Shown here one piece after another: positions 8,987 to 16,906 of a DNA stretch of 56,352 nucleotides. The DNA lies in the NCBI GenBank assembly GCA_029862185.1, contig JAOTXX010000018.1:1-56352 (forward strand), given 5' to 3'. Origin of the DNA: Myxococcales bacterium (lineage in GTDB: Bacteria > Myxococcota_A > Polyangia > Polyangiales > Houyiibacteriaceae). Position 1 is the first letter of the stretch; the number at the start of each line of letters is the position of its first letter. The notes below the pieces were generated by a model. The model made no database searches. It worked only from the letters and a program-made list of their open reading frames with translations, and was not told the origin of the DNA. The position numbers were made by a program, and so were the translations under genes.

Positions 8987-9892
8987 ATGCTTCCGACGCT
9001 CGCGGAGATCTTCGGGGAGCCGATCCCAGCGTACTTCACACTCCTTCTGATTGGCTTCGCCTTCGCGACCTGGCTGGCCGCCCGACTCGCGAGGAACGAC
9101 GGGCTCAACCCGGACAGCTTCATCGACCTGGGGCTTTTCTCGGTGATCCTCGGCGTCCTCGGCGCTCGCCTCTTGCATGTGTTGGTCGATGGCTACTTCT
9201 GGGACTACGTGCATCTGTGCACCGACCCGAGCAAGGTCGCCTGGGAGATCACCGCCGCGCAGTGCGCGCGTGCCGAGGGGATTTGGGACGCCGCCCGTGA
9301 GTTGTGCCAGCCGTCCGGGCGCGACTGCTTCGCCTGGGCTGCATTCTGGAGGGGTGGTCTGACCTATTATGGCGGCCTGATCGCCGCGGCGGCGTTCGGC
9401 ATTTGGTTCTTGAAACGGGAAGGCGTTCCGCTCTACCCGGGGATGGACATCGCTGCGATCGGCATCTCTCTTGGCTTGGTGTTCGGCCGACTGGGCTGCT
9501 TTTTGGGCGGCTGCTGCTTCGGTGTGCATACCGACGGACCGGCAGGCGTGAGCTTTCCCCCGTTCTCGCCCGCAAGCGAGTCGCAGTGGCGCGCCGGATT
9601 GCTGGAGGCGCCACATTGGCCGTCGCTCCCCGTCCATCCGACCCAGCTCTACGAAGCCGTCGGCTGCTTGGCGATCACGGGCTTTCTGCTCTTCTGGCTG
9701 CGCCCGAGGAAACGTTTCGAAGGCCAGCTCATGCTGGCGTTCATCGGGCTCTACGCGATCCTCCGATTCCTCCTGGAGTTCTTGCGGGCCGATGAACGCG
9801 GAGAGCTACTCGGCCTCAGCACCTCACAGCTCCTCGCCATCCCCGCATTGCTGCTAGTCGCCACTCTCTGGCCCCGCTGGCAACGGCGCTGA
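8987..9892 (+). CDS. lgt: Phosphatidylglycerol-prolipoprotein diacylglyceryl transferase
   Basis: 301 residues, an inner-membrane enzyme that puts diacylglycerol on the lipobox cysteine before LspA acts. Recognisable blocks are FWRGGLTYYGGL, the Lgt signature GRLGCFLGGCCFG, VHPTQLYEA and the C-terminal FLLEFLRADERGE. At least six hydrophobic helices are visible. A Cys-containing insert (about 65-110, with HLCTDPSK and CQPSGRDCF) lies between the second helix and the GGLTYYGG block and is longer than in E. coli Lgt. Start ATG at 8987, 24 bases after lspA. The convergent neighbour ileS is separated by a type 1 repeat. Confidence 0.96.
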   Translation: MLPTLAEIFGEPIPAYFTLLLIGFAFATWLAARLARNDGLNPDSFIDLGLFSVILGVLGARLLHVLVDGYFWDYVHLCTDPSKVAWEITAAQCARAEGIWDAARELCQPSGRDCFAWAAFWRGGLTYYGGLIAAAAFGIWFLKREGVPLYPGMDIAAIGISLGLVFGRLGCFLGGCCFGVHTDGPAGVSFPPFSPASESQWRAGLLEAPHWPSLPVHPTQLYEAVGCLAITGFLLFWLRPRKRFEGQLMLAFIGLYAILRFLLEFLRADERGELLGLSTSQLLAIPALLLVATLWPRWQRR

Positions 9893-9913
9893 CGCTGCCG
9901 CGGATGTGGTGGA

Positions 9914-10104
9914 GGGGCGCGGAAAAAAGCGCGATGTGGGTCGGAGTCGACGTCGCAAGTGCCAATCTGCAAGACAGCAACCACCCCAGATTGGCGCGCG
10001 CGCCGAGGCGAGGCTTGCCTGGTCCCCGCCCCCAAGTCCAACCGACCAGATTTGCAGGCCGAGCCGTTCGACGCAGGCCCGCGTCGCGCTTTTTTCCGCG
10101 CCCC
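9914..10104 (+). repeat. Type 1 intergenic repeat, copy A
   Basis: Best-preserved copy. The two ends are perfect 21-base inverted repeats: 9914-9934 (GGGGCGCGG, six A, GCGCGA) and 10084-10104 (TCGCGC, six T, CCGCGCCCC in reverse order). Inside are stem 1, GCCAATCTG (9961-9969) with CAGATTGGC (9987-9995), and stem 2, GGCTTGC-CTGGTC (10012-10024) with GACCAG (10044-10049), an ATTT bulge and GCAGGCC (10054-10060). Beyond a tandem G-A mismatch, three more pairs extend stem 2. It fills the junction of converging lgt and ileS. No credible reading frame. Confidence 0.85.
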
Positions 10105-10172
10105 GTCCATAAAACCGTCCGCCCAGCTGCGGCCCCTGTGTCGCCTTCCGCAGCGCCCCGATGGCCCTCGCT

Positions 10173-13100
10173 TTACACCGCCGAGATAGATAGGCTCAAT
10201 GTGCTTCCGTCGATTTCTGCGTCGTGCGCGCTCCCGGGCGCGCTTTCGCGCGAGAACCCCGTGGCGAGTGTTTCGCCGGCGATGCGCGCTGCGTGTTCTT
10301 CGATTGCTTCGGCCAGTTCGCCATCGGCGTTCCATTTCACCTCGATGCGGGCTTCGTACGCGAGGTCCATGGTCTTGCGGGCCCGTTGGATGCGGTTGAT
10401 CACCTCGCGGGCCAGACCTTCGCGGCGAAGGCTGTCGTCGACCCTGGTGTCGAGCACCACCACCTGCCCCGAGCCTGACGAGGCAGCGAAATCCTCCCGA
10501 GCGCTCAGCCGCACCTCGACTTCGCTAGGCGTGAGCTCAATCGGGCCGTTGGGCAGCTGAACCACGATTTTTTCGTTGGCCTCCATCTCGGCGTAGAGCG
10601 CCGACCCGTCGGCCTCCGCGAGTGCCTTCTTGCACGCAGGCACCTGCTTGCCGAGCTTCGGCCCGAGGACGCGGAAGTTCGGAACCAGCTCGAACTCGAC
10701 GTACTTGTGCGGCTCTTGCGTGAAACCGAGCGCTCGCACGTTCAGCTCCTCTCGAATGGCACTCGCAAACCGGTCAATCCCGCGACGCTCTTCGTCGTCC
10801 GCCACGACGACGATCGCCTCGGCCAAGGGCTGGCGCACCTTGAGCTTGTTCTCGTTGCGCACACGCTGCCCGAGCGTCACGACGTTGCGAACGCGCTCCA
10901 CCGTTTTTCGAAGCTCCTCGTCGATACGCGCCGCGTCCGGCTCCGGGAAGGACGCCAGGTGCACCGACTCCGGCGCGGCCGGATCGTCCTTGTGAACGAG
11001 ATTCTGGAACAGCGTCTCGGTCATGAACGGAACGAAGGGCGCCGCCAGCTTCGCGAGATCGATCAGGACCTCGTAAAGCGTGCTGAACGCTGCACGCTTG
11101 TCGTCGCTATCGTCAGAAGCCCAGAACCGGGCACGGCTTCGGCGGACATACCAATTCGAAAGCCCATCGACGAAACCGAGAAGGTGCCGCACCGCCATGT
11201 GGCTCTTGTAATCGTCGAGCTCCCGGCGCACCGCGCGCACCGTAGCGTCGAGCTCGGCGAGCACCCAGCGGTCCATGTCGGGGCGGTCCGCGAGCGCGGG
11301 TCGCGCTGTGGCAGCCGTCCAGCCGTCGATGTTCGCATAGGTTACGAAGAAGCTGTACACGTTCCAGATCTTGAGCAGAAATTCGCGGACCGCGTCGGTC
11401 GCCGCATCGTCGAAAAAGCGAGTGCTCTGCCCGGGAACGGTGCCCGCGTAGAGCGCCCATCGCACCGCATCGGCGCCGACCCGATCCATGAGCACGAGCG
11501 GGTCGGTGTAGTTCTTGTCCCGCTTGCTGAGCTTCTTGCCCTTTTCGTCGGTCATCAAGCCGAGGACGACGCAGTTCTTGAACGGATGGGGAAGGGCGCG
11601 CTGCGGGAACATGAGCGAGCTGATCGTCATCAGCGAATAGAACCAACCGCGCGTCTGATCGACCGCTTCGGTGATGAAATCGGCGGGGAAGTTTCGCTCG
11701 AAAGCGTCCGCGTTCTGATGCGGAAAGCCCCACTGCGCGAACGGCATGCAGCCGGAATCGAACCAGCAATCGATGACCTCGGGCACGCGACGGTACACCC
11801 CGGGCTCGCCGTCCTTGGTCCAGCTGACCGCGTCGATCCAAGGCTTGTGGACCATCAGATGGTCTTGCAGCGTCGGATCGGCGGCCTTGGCTTTTTCGAA
11901 ATGCGCAAAGGCTTCGGGGTTTCGTTCGAGAATCTCGGCGACCGAGCCGACGGACTCCACCGCGCCGGTCTCGTCGTTCTTCCAAATCGGCAGCGGCGTC
12001 CCCCAAAAGCGCTCGCGCGACAGCGCCCAATCGACATTGCCCTCGAGGAACTGCCCCATGCGGCCGCTCTTGATGTGGTCGGGCTCCCAATGGACGGCTT
12101 GGTTGTTCTCTTTGACGCGATCGATCTCCTGCGTGGTCCGGATGAACCAGGATCGGCGGGCGTATTGGATGAGCGGGTCGTCCATCGCGCGCCAACAGAA
12201 CGGGTAGTCGTGGCGATAGACTTCCTCTTTGAAGAGCACCCCGCGCGCGCTCAGGTTGCGGATGATGTCGCGGTCGGCGTCTTTGCAGAATCGGCCGGCG
12301 AAGTCGGTGACTTCGTCTGGAAAGGTGCCGTCGGGCTTCATGAGCTGCAGAAAGCCCATTCCCTTCTCCTTGCAGACCCGGAAGTCGTCCTCGCCAAACG
12401 CCGGTGCCAGATGGACCAGCCCCGAGCCGCTGTCGAGCGAGACGAAATCCGCATCGACGACCTGCCAGGCAGGGCCACCTTGGGGTTCGGCGTAGCGGAA
12501 CGGAGGCTCATAGCTCACGCCCACGAGCTCGGAGCCCTTGCGCGTCGCTACGACGTTTGCCTCTTCGCCCAGGACTTTCCCCACGAGCGCCGCTGCGAGA
12601 ACCAGGCGTTCTCCATCTTCGAGCTCGACCGTCGCGTAGTCCGTCTTCGCACCCACCGCGAGCGCGACGTTCGACGGAAGCGTCCAAGGCGTCGTCGTCC
12701 AGGCAAGAAACGAAGTCCGTTCCTCGCCGACGACCGGAAACCGGATCATCACGGAAGGGTCGTCGATGGTCCGGTACCCTTGGCCGACCTCGCCGGCGGA
12801 GAGCGCGGTCCCGCCTTGCGGCCACCACCAGACCACCTTGTAGCCCTGGTAGAGCAGCCCCTTGTTGAACATCTCCGAAAGCGCCCACCAGACGCTCTCG
12901 ACGTACGATTTGTGAAACGTCACGTACGCGGAATCGAAATCGACCCAGAAACCGATCCGCTCCGTCATCTTCTGCCACTCGCCGATGTATTTGAACACCG
13001 AGTCGATGCACCTGCGGCTAAACGCTTCGACGCCGTACTCCTGAATCGCCTCGCGTCCGCTGATGCCGAGCTCTTTTTCGACTTCGACTTCGACCGGTAA

Positions 13101-13367
13101 GCCGTGCGTGTCCCACCCCGCACGCCTCGGCACGTAGTAGCCGCACATCGTTCGGTAACGAAGGAAAACGTCCTTCATGACCCGGGTGAGCACGTGGCCG
13201 GGGTGCGGCATGCCGTTCGCTGTCGGCGGCCCTTCGTAGAAGATGAAGGGCTGCTTCTCCTCGCCGCCTTCGAGGGTCTTTTCGAAAATGCGGGTGTTCT
13301 CCCAGAAAGCGAGCTGGGTTGCATCGAGCTCGGGAAACGAAACCTGCGGCGAGACGGGGTCGAACAT
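10173..13367 (-). CDS. ileS: Isoleucyl-tRNA synthetase, class 2 (IleS2-like)
   Basis: 1064 residues. The ATG at 13367 gives MFDPVSPQVSFPELDATQLA, the normal IleRS start. Longer in-frame starts run into the divergent folD promoter region and are unlikely. The HIGH motif is HPGH at 55-58, and the KMSKS loop is KLSKRDKNY near residue 612. The editing domain carries LAWTTTPWTLPSN. The length, the WWWPQGGTALSAGEV segment and the KRDKNYTDP form after the loop match the eukaryote-like second class of bacterial IleRS. Charges tRNA-Ile with isoleucine in the cytoplasm. It is divergent from folD. Confidence 0.94.
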   Translation of the reverse strand: MFDPVSPQVSFPELDATQLAFWENTRIFEKTLEGGEEKQPFIFYEGPPTANGMPHPGHVLTRVMKDVFLRYRTMCGYYVPRRAGWDTHGLPVEVEVEKELGISGREAIQEYGVEAFSRRCIDSVFKYIGEWQKMTERIGFWVDFDSAYVTFHKSYVESVWWALSEMFNKGLLYQGYKVVWWWPQGGTALSAGEVGQGYRTIDDPSVMIRFPVVGEERTSFLAWTTTPWTLPSNVALAVGAKTDYATVELEDGERLVLAAALVGKVLGEEANVVATRKGSELVGVSYEPPFRYAEPQGGPAWQVVDADFVSLDSGSGLVHLAPAFGEDDFRVCKEKGMGFLQLMKPDGTFPDEVTDFAGRFCKDADRDIIRNLSARGVLFKEEVYRHDYPFCWRAMDDPLIQYARRSWFIRTTQEIDRVKENNQAVHWEPDHIKSGRMGQFLEGNVDWALSRERFWGTPLPIWKNDETGAVESVGSVAEILERNPEAFAHFEKAKAADPTLQDHLMVHKPWIDAVSWTKDGEPGVYRRVPEVIDCWFDSGCMPFAQWGFPHQNADAFERNFPADFITEAVDQTRGWFYSLMTISSLMFPQRALPHPFKNCVVLGLMTDEKGKKLSKRDKNYTDPLVLMDRVGADAVRWALYAGTVPGQSTRFFDDAATDAVREFLLKIWNVYSFFVTYANIDGWTAATARPALADRPDMDRWVLAELDATVRAVRRELDDYKSHMAVRHLLGFVDGLSNWYVRRSRARFWASDDSDDKRAAFSTLYEVLIDLAKLAAPFVPFMTETLFQNLVHKDDPAAPESVHLASFPEPDAARIDEELRKTVERVRNVVTLGQRVRNENKLKVRQPLAEAIVVVADDEERRGIDRFASAIREELNVRALGFTQEPHKYVEFELVPNFRVLGPKLGKQVPACKKALAEADGSALYAEMEANEKIVVQLPNGPIELTPSEVEVRLSAREDFAASSGSGQVVVLDTRVDDSLRREGLAREVINRIQRARKTMDLAYEARIEVKWNADGELAEAIEEHAARIAGETLATGFSRESAPGSAHDAEIDGSTLSLSISAV

Positions 13368-13454
13368 GGCCCCGCGGCATACCACGCCAAGCCGTGATTT
13401 CCACCGGGACCTGCTGGTTTGAGAATGGGCGGTGCTCCTGATAGACCCCCGCCC

Positions 13455-14306
13455 ATGGCTGAGTTGATCGACGGGAAGGCGCTTGCCAAAGAAGTGCGGG
13501 CAGAGGTCAAAACCAGGGCGGATGCCTTTCGGGCAACGCACAACCGATCGCCGGGGTTGCACGTGGTGCTCGTCGGGGACGACCCGGCGTCACAGATCTA
13601 CGTCCGCAACAAGGAGCGGGCCGCCGCGAAGGCCGGGATCGAAGGTCGCGTCCACCGACTCCCGGCCGAAACCTCCGAAGCGGACCTCCTCGCGCTCATT
13701 TTCGAGCTCAACGGGGACGACGACATCGATGGCATCCTCGTCCAACTCCCGCTCCCCGATCATCTTCACGATCAAACCATCGTCGACGCGATCGATCCGG
13801 CGAAGGATGTCGACGGCCTGCACCCGTTCAATTCCGGGCTCCTCGTCGTCGGCCGCAAGGGGCTTCGCCCCTGCACGCCGAGCGGCTGCATGCGGATGCT
13901 CGAACACGTGGGATGCGACCCGAAGGGCCAGCGCGCCTTGGTCCTCGGCCGCAGCACCCTCGTCGGAAAGCCAATCGCATTGATGCTTCTCGAGAAGCAC
14001 GCGACGGTCACCATCGCCCACTCGCGCACCGAAGACCTCGCCGAACGAGTCCGCGAGTCCGATATCGTGGTGGCCGCGGTCGGCCGGGCGAATCTAGTCC
14101 AGGGCGACTGGATCAGAGACGGCGCCGTCGTCATCGATGTCGGCATCAACCGCGTAGACGACGGCACCCTCACCGGCGACGTCGACTTCGAAGGCGCCAA
14201 AGACAGAGCGGCCTACATCACGCCGGTCCCCGGCGGCGTCGGCCCTATGACGATAGCCATGCTGCTGAGCAACACCGTCGACGCGGCTGAAGCGCGGATC
14301 ATGTGA
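13455..14306 (+). CDS. folD: Methylenetetrahydrofolate dehydrogenase/methenyltetrahydrofolate cyclohydrolase
   Basis: 283 residues from ATG 13455 ([14 protein letters not shown]). Interconverts methylene-, methenyl- and 10-formyl-tetrahydrofolate with NADP. Motifs visible: [14 protein letters not shown] with the catalytic Lys of the YVxxKxKxxxxxGI pattern, [10 protein letters not shown], the signature [11 protein letters not shown], the dinucleotide-binding [14 protein letters not shown], and [15 protein letters not shown] at the end. The in-frame start 36 bases upstream adds nothing conserved. It runs convergently towards parB, with a type 1 repeat in between. Confidence 0.97.
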   Translation: MAELIDGKALAKEVRAEVKTRADAFRATHNRSPGLHVVLVGDDPASQIYVRNKERAAAKAGIEGRVHRLPAETSEADLLALIFELNGDDDIDGILVQLPLPDHLHDQTIVDAIDPAKDVDGLHPFNSGLLVVGRKGLRPCTPSGCMRMLEHVGCDPKGQRALVLGRSTLVGKPIALMLLEKHATVTIAHSRTEDLAERVRESDIVVAAVGRANLVQGDWIRDGAVVIDVGINRVDDGTLTGDVDFEGAKDRAAYITPVPGGVGPMTIAMLLSNTVDAAEARIM

Positions 14307-14312
14307 TTCACA

Positions 14313-14357
14313 GGCGCTTGCGCTGGCACCGGCGCTGACGCTGGCACTGGCATTGAC
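14313..14357 (+). repeat. Degenerate hexanucleotide repeat (GCTGGC/ACTGGC/GCTGAC)
   Basis: Directly after the folD stop, a run of six-base units of the form nCTGnC (CGCTGGCACC, GGCGCTGACG, CTGGCACTGG). It forms the left flank of type 1 copy B. The same unit recurs at 45779-45828 and, on the other strand, inside the gene at 43608. Confidence 0.7.
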
Positions 14358-14370
14358 GGAGACGTACGAA

Positions 14371-14551
14371 GGGGCGGGGGATGGGGGGTGGAGTCGACGT
14401 CGCAAGTGACAATCCGCAAGACCGCAACCACCCCGGATTGGCGCGCGCGCCGAGGCGAGGCTTGCCTGGTCAAAGCCCTCAAGTGCAACCGACCACAATT
14501 GCAAGCCGAGCCGTTCGACGGAACCCCGCTTCGCGCTTTTTTCCGCGCCCC
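14371..14551 (+). repeat. Type 1 intergenic repeat, copy B (left arm decayed)
   Basis: The right arm (14531-14551) is identical to that of copy A. The left arm has lost the A tract (GGGGCGGGGGATGGGG). From GAGTCGACGTCGCAAGTG onward it follows copy A closely. Stem 1 is CAATCCG (14410-14416) with CGGATTG (14434-14440); copy A has AATCTG/CAGATT here, so both sides changed together. Stem 2 is CTTGC...TGGTC (14461-14471) with GACCA and GCAAG (14491-14505). It sits between converging folD and parB and ends 16 bases before the parB stop. Confidence 0.85.
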
Positions 14552-14567
14552 GTCCATGCATGCGACT

Positions 14568-15422
14568 CTAGCGGGTCAGCTTCTCGATGATCCGGTCGAG
14601 CTCGTCAAAGCTCGCGTAGTTGATTCGAACCTGTCCGCGCTCTTGGCCGCTTTCGTGAATCTTGGTCGTCGAGCCCAGCGCGCGGGACAAACGAAGCTCG
14701 AGGTCTCGCACGTTGGTGCTCTTGCCTGCTTTCTTCGGCGCCGCGCGATCGCCATCGCCCCGCGCCACGCGCCGGGCCTGGCGCTCGGCTTCGCGGACGC
14801 TCCAGCCCTTGGACACCGCGCTTCGCGCAAGCTTCTTCATGCTCGACACGCTGGGTGCCGAGAGTAGGGCGCGGCCGTGACCTTCGCTCAGTTGGCCGTC
14901 TTCGACGAGGTCCATCACCTCCTTTGGAAGCTTCAAGAGGCGCAGGGCGTTGGCCACCGTGGACCGTTCCTTGCCCACCTTGGTCGCAATGATCTCCTGA
15001 GTATGCCCGTAGTCATCGACCAATCGCTGAAACGCGCGCGCCGTCTCCATCGGGTTCAGGTCTTCGCGCTGCAAGTTCTCCACCAGGGCGGCCTCGAACG
15101 CCGCTTCATCTCCGAGGTCGTGTTGAAAGATGGGCACAGCTTTCAAGCCCGCTTGCTGGGCGGCGCGCCAACGGCGTTCCCCCGCGATGATCTCGAAACC
15201 GCCCAACGCCCGTTTGCGCACGAGGATCGGCTCGAGGACACCGTGCTCTCGAATGGACGCCGCGAGCTCGGCCAGCCCCTCTGCGCCCATCCGCCCGCGC
15301 GGCTGCATCCGGCCCGGGTGAAGGTCCTCTATGGCGGCGGTGTTCTTCGCCGAGCGTTCCGAAGCCGGCGGCGCCGCAGGAAGCAAGCCGTCCAAGCCAC
15401 GCCCCAGACGTCTGCGAGCCAC
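14568..15422 (-). CDS. parB: Chromosome-partitioning protein ParB
   Basis: 284 residues. The N-terminal MARRRLGRGLDGLLP is the ParA-stimulating peptide. GVLEPILVRKR and the CTP-binding GERRWRAAQQAGLKAVP with ENLQREDLNPME follow at about 60-125. The helix-turn-helix for parS is around TQEIIATKVGKERSTVANALRLLKLP (about 140-165), and a C-terminal dimerisation helix closes the chain. The GTG start overlaps the parA stop by one base, so it is translationally coupled. No canonical parS palindrome was noticed nearby. Confidence 0.96.
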   Translation of the reverse strand: MARRRLGRGLDGLLPAAPPASERSAKNTAAIEDLHPGRMQPRGRMGAEGLAELAASIREHGVLEPILVRKRALGGFEIIAGERRWRAAQQAGLKAVPIFQHDLGDEAAFEAALVENLQREDLNPMETARAFQRLVDDYGHTQEIIATKVGKERSTVANALRLLKLPKEVMDLVEDGQLSEGHGRALLSAPSVSSMKKLARSAVSKGWSVREAERQARRVARGDGDRAAPKKAGKSTNVRDLELRLSRALGSTTKIHESGQERGQVRINYASFDELDRIIEKLTR

Positions 15423-16192
15423 TAGGCAGCTACCTCCAGATCATCGAGCAGCTCGCGCGCCAGGTTCAAATAGGTGTACGAGCCGCGCGAAGAGGCGTCA
15501 TACAAGATCACCGGCTTGCCGTGCGAAGGAGCCTCCGCGAGGCGCACGTTGCGCGGGATGATCGTCTCGTAGACGTGAAAGTGGCGCCGAACCTCGGCGG
15601 CCACTTCGTTGGCGAGGTTGTTGCGCGAATCAAACATCGTGAGCACCACACCGTGAATCTCCAGATGCTCGTTCACCGACGCGCGGACGCGCTCGATCGT
15701 CCCCACCAACTGCGACAATCCTTCGAGTGCGTAGTACTCGCACTGAAGTGGAACCATCACGATGTCGGCCGCGGTCAAGGCGTTGATCGTCAACATGCCC
15801 AGTGAGGGTGGGCAATCGATGACGATGAAATCGTAGTCGTCGCGAACCGGGTCGAGCGCCTTGCGCAAACGCACCGCGCTGTCGTCGGCCTGGAGCAGAT
15901 CTCGCTCGGCGCCGACCAGGTCTTGCGTCGCGGCGATGACGTGCATGTAGGGCATGTCGGTTTCGTAGATCACGTCCGCGGTCTCGACTTCGCCGAGCAA
16001 CAGCTCGTAGGAGCCCTCCAGATCTTCATCACCGGGGCTCATGCCGACACCGGTGGACGCGTTGCCCTGCGGATCGAGATCGACCAAAAGGACCCGCTGC
16101 TCAGCCACGGCCAGACTGGCGCCCAGATTGACCGCCGTGGTCGTCTTCCCGACGCCGCCCTTCTGATTGGCGATCGCTACCACCCGACTCAT
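15422..16192 (-). CDS. parA: Chromosome-partitioning ATPase ParA (Soj)
   Basis: 256 residues, a chromosomal-type short ParA without an N-terminal HTH. The deviant Walker A is KGGVGKTT at 11-18. Then come VLLVDLDPQGNAS, the Walker B stretch DYDFIVIDCPPSLG, and EYYALEGLSQL. ParA forms ATP-dependent dimers on the nucleoid and moves ParB-parS complexes. The first gene of parA-parB; 151 bases of intergenic sequence with repeated TTTGCCA motifs separate it from a divergent small gene. Confidence 0.96.
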   Translation of the reverse strand: MSRVVAIANQKGGVGKTTTAVNLGASLAVAEQRVLLVDLDPQGNASTGVGMSPGDEDLEGSYELLLGEVETADVIYETDMPYMHVIAATQDLVGAERDLLQADDSAVRLRKALDPVRDDYDFIVIDCPPSLGMLTINALTAADIVMVPLQCEYYALEGLSQLVGTIERVRASVNEHLEIHGVVLTMFDSRNNLANEVAAEVRRHFHVYETIIPRNVRLAEAPSHGKPVILYDASSRGSYTYLNLARELLDDLEVAA

Positions 16193-16240
16193 GGAGTGCG
16201 TCTACCAGCGCAGGTCCATGGTTTCAATCTCGTCTGTTTT

Positions 16241-16331
16241 TTTGCCATCTCGATCCTCCTGGGTAGGGTGTGCCGAGATGTAGGACAAAGTAGTCATTTG
16301 CCATACCACTTCAGGATGCTGAGTTGGCAAA
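16241..16331. promoter_or_regulatory. Three TTTGCCA motifs in the parA upstream region
   Basis: TTTGCCAT occurs at 16241-16248 and 16297-16304 in the same direction, and its complement TGGCAAA at 16325-16331. The last two form a 7-bp inverted repeat around a 21-base spacer, just before the ribosome-binding site of the small gene at 16344. They may be operator sites shared by two divergent genes, or a 5' hairpin. Confidence 0.35.
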
Positions 16332-16343
16332 AAGGGAGGGGAC

Positions 16344-16523
16344 ATGCGCCCTAGAGGACCGAAGAACTATCAGAACATGGCCGAGTTCGAGCGCGAAGAG
16401 TTGCGCCGCCATCACAAGGCCGGATGGTCTCTGGACGATCTCTACTCCGAAGCCACGTTCGAACCCGGGGAAGACGACTCACTGAAGAACGACGAGCCGA
16501 AAGAGCTCGATTTCGACTTCTAG
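16344..16523 (+). CDS. Small charged protein of unknown function (59 aa)
   Basis: 59 residues starting MRPRGPKNYQNMAEFEREEL and ending in an acidic KELDFDF tail. Strong ribosome-binding site: AGGGAGGGG ends just before the ATG. Codon use is like its neighbours, with G or C favoured in third positions. The N-terminal half is basic and helical with RRHHKAGWSLDDLYSE, and the C-terminal half acidic. No family is recognised. It is divergent from parA and nearly abuts a convergent membrane-protein gene. The strong SD and the polarised charge argue that it is translated. Confidence 0.62.
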   Translation: MRPRGPKNYQNMAEFEREELRRHHKAGWSLDDLYSEATFEPGEDDSLKNDEPKELDFDF

Positions 16524-16533
16524 CTAAGCAGGC

Positions 16534-16767
16534 TCAGTCGAGCGGGCCGCCGCCCGGCTGAAGGAGATGCCGCTCGTGGCCGTAATCGGCGTCGTGCTGT
16601 GTCGGCCCGATGATGCCTTCGGCCATCGACCAGAGAAGCGCGAAAGCGACCGCAAGGGTCACGAAGCTCAAGACGATGAGCTTGGGGCCGGTCCAATACG
16701 CGTCTTCTCTCACGGTGCGTTCGGCCATCGAGTCGCTCATCGGGACGTTGTTGTACGAATCTGGCAT
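16534..16767 (-). CDS. Small single-pass membrane protein
   Basis: 77 residues from the ATG at 16767; a TTG one codon upstream is also open. Residues about 28-48 form one hydrophobic helix (LIVLSFVTLAVAFALLWSM) preceded by a polar, probably cytoplasmic, N terminus (MPDSYNNVPMSDSMAERTVRE). The tail after the helix is His- and Pro-rich (HERHLLQPGGG). Function unknown. A good promoter lies 30-60 bases upstream, which supports its being a real, separately transcribed gene. Confidence 0.6.
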   Translation of the reverse strand: MPDSYNNVPMSDSMAERTVREDAYWTGPKLIVLSFVTLAVAFALLWSMAEGIIGPTQHDADYGHERHLLQPGGGPLD

Positions 16768-16797
16768 CAAAAAAGCCTAAAACCCTCTCGAAGTGGC

Positions 16798-16826
16798 TAT
16801 CTAGTGCCATCACAGCGAAGGGTCAA
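16798..16826 (-). promoter_or_regulatory. Sigma-70-type promoter for the small membrane protein
   Basis: Read on the minus strand: TTGACC (16826-16821), a 17-base spacer, then TAGATA (16803-16798). The start point would fall near 16791, about 24 bases before the ATG at 16767. Confidence 0.6.
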
Positions 16827-16906
16827 ACCATCGGTAAACAGCGCCTTCGCTAGACAATTTGCGGCCCTGTCCTACAAGCGGTACGTCCGTTCGCTTGAGG
16901 AACCCA

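Noticed and set aside
10707-13100. 797-residue plus-strand frame opposite ileS
   Set aside because: Antisense shadow of ileS in GC-rich DNA; the product is rich in Arg, His and Val with no motif, while the minus strand encodes a complete IleRS.
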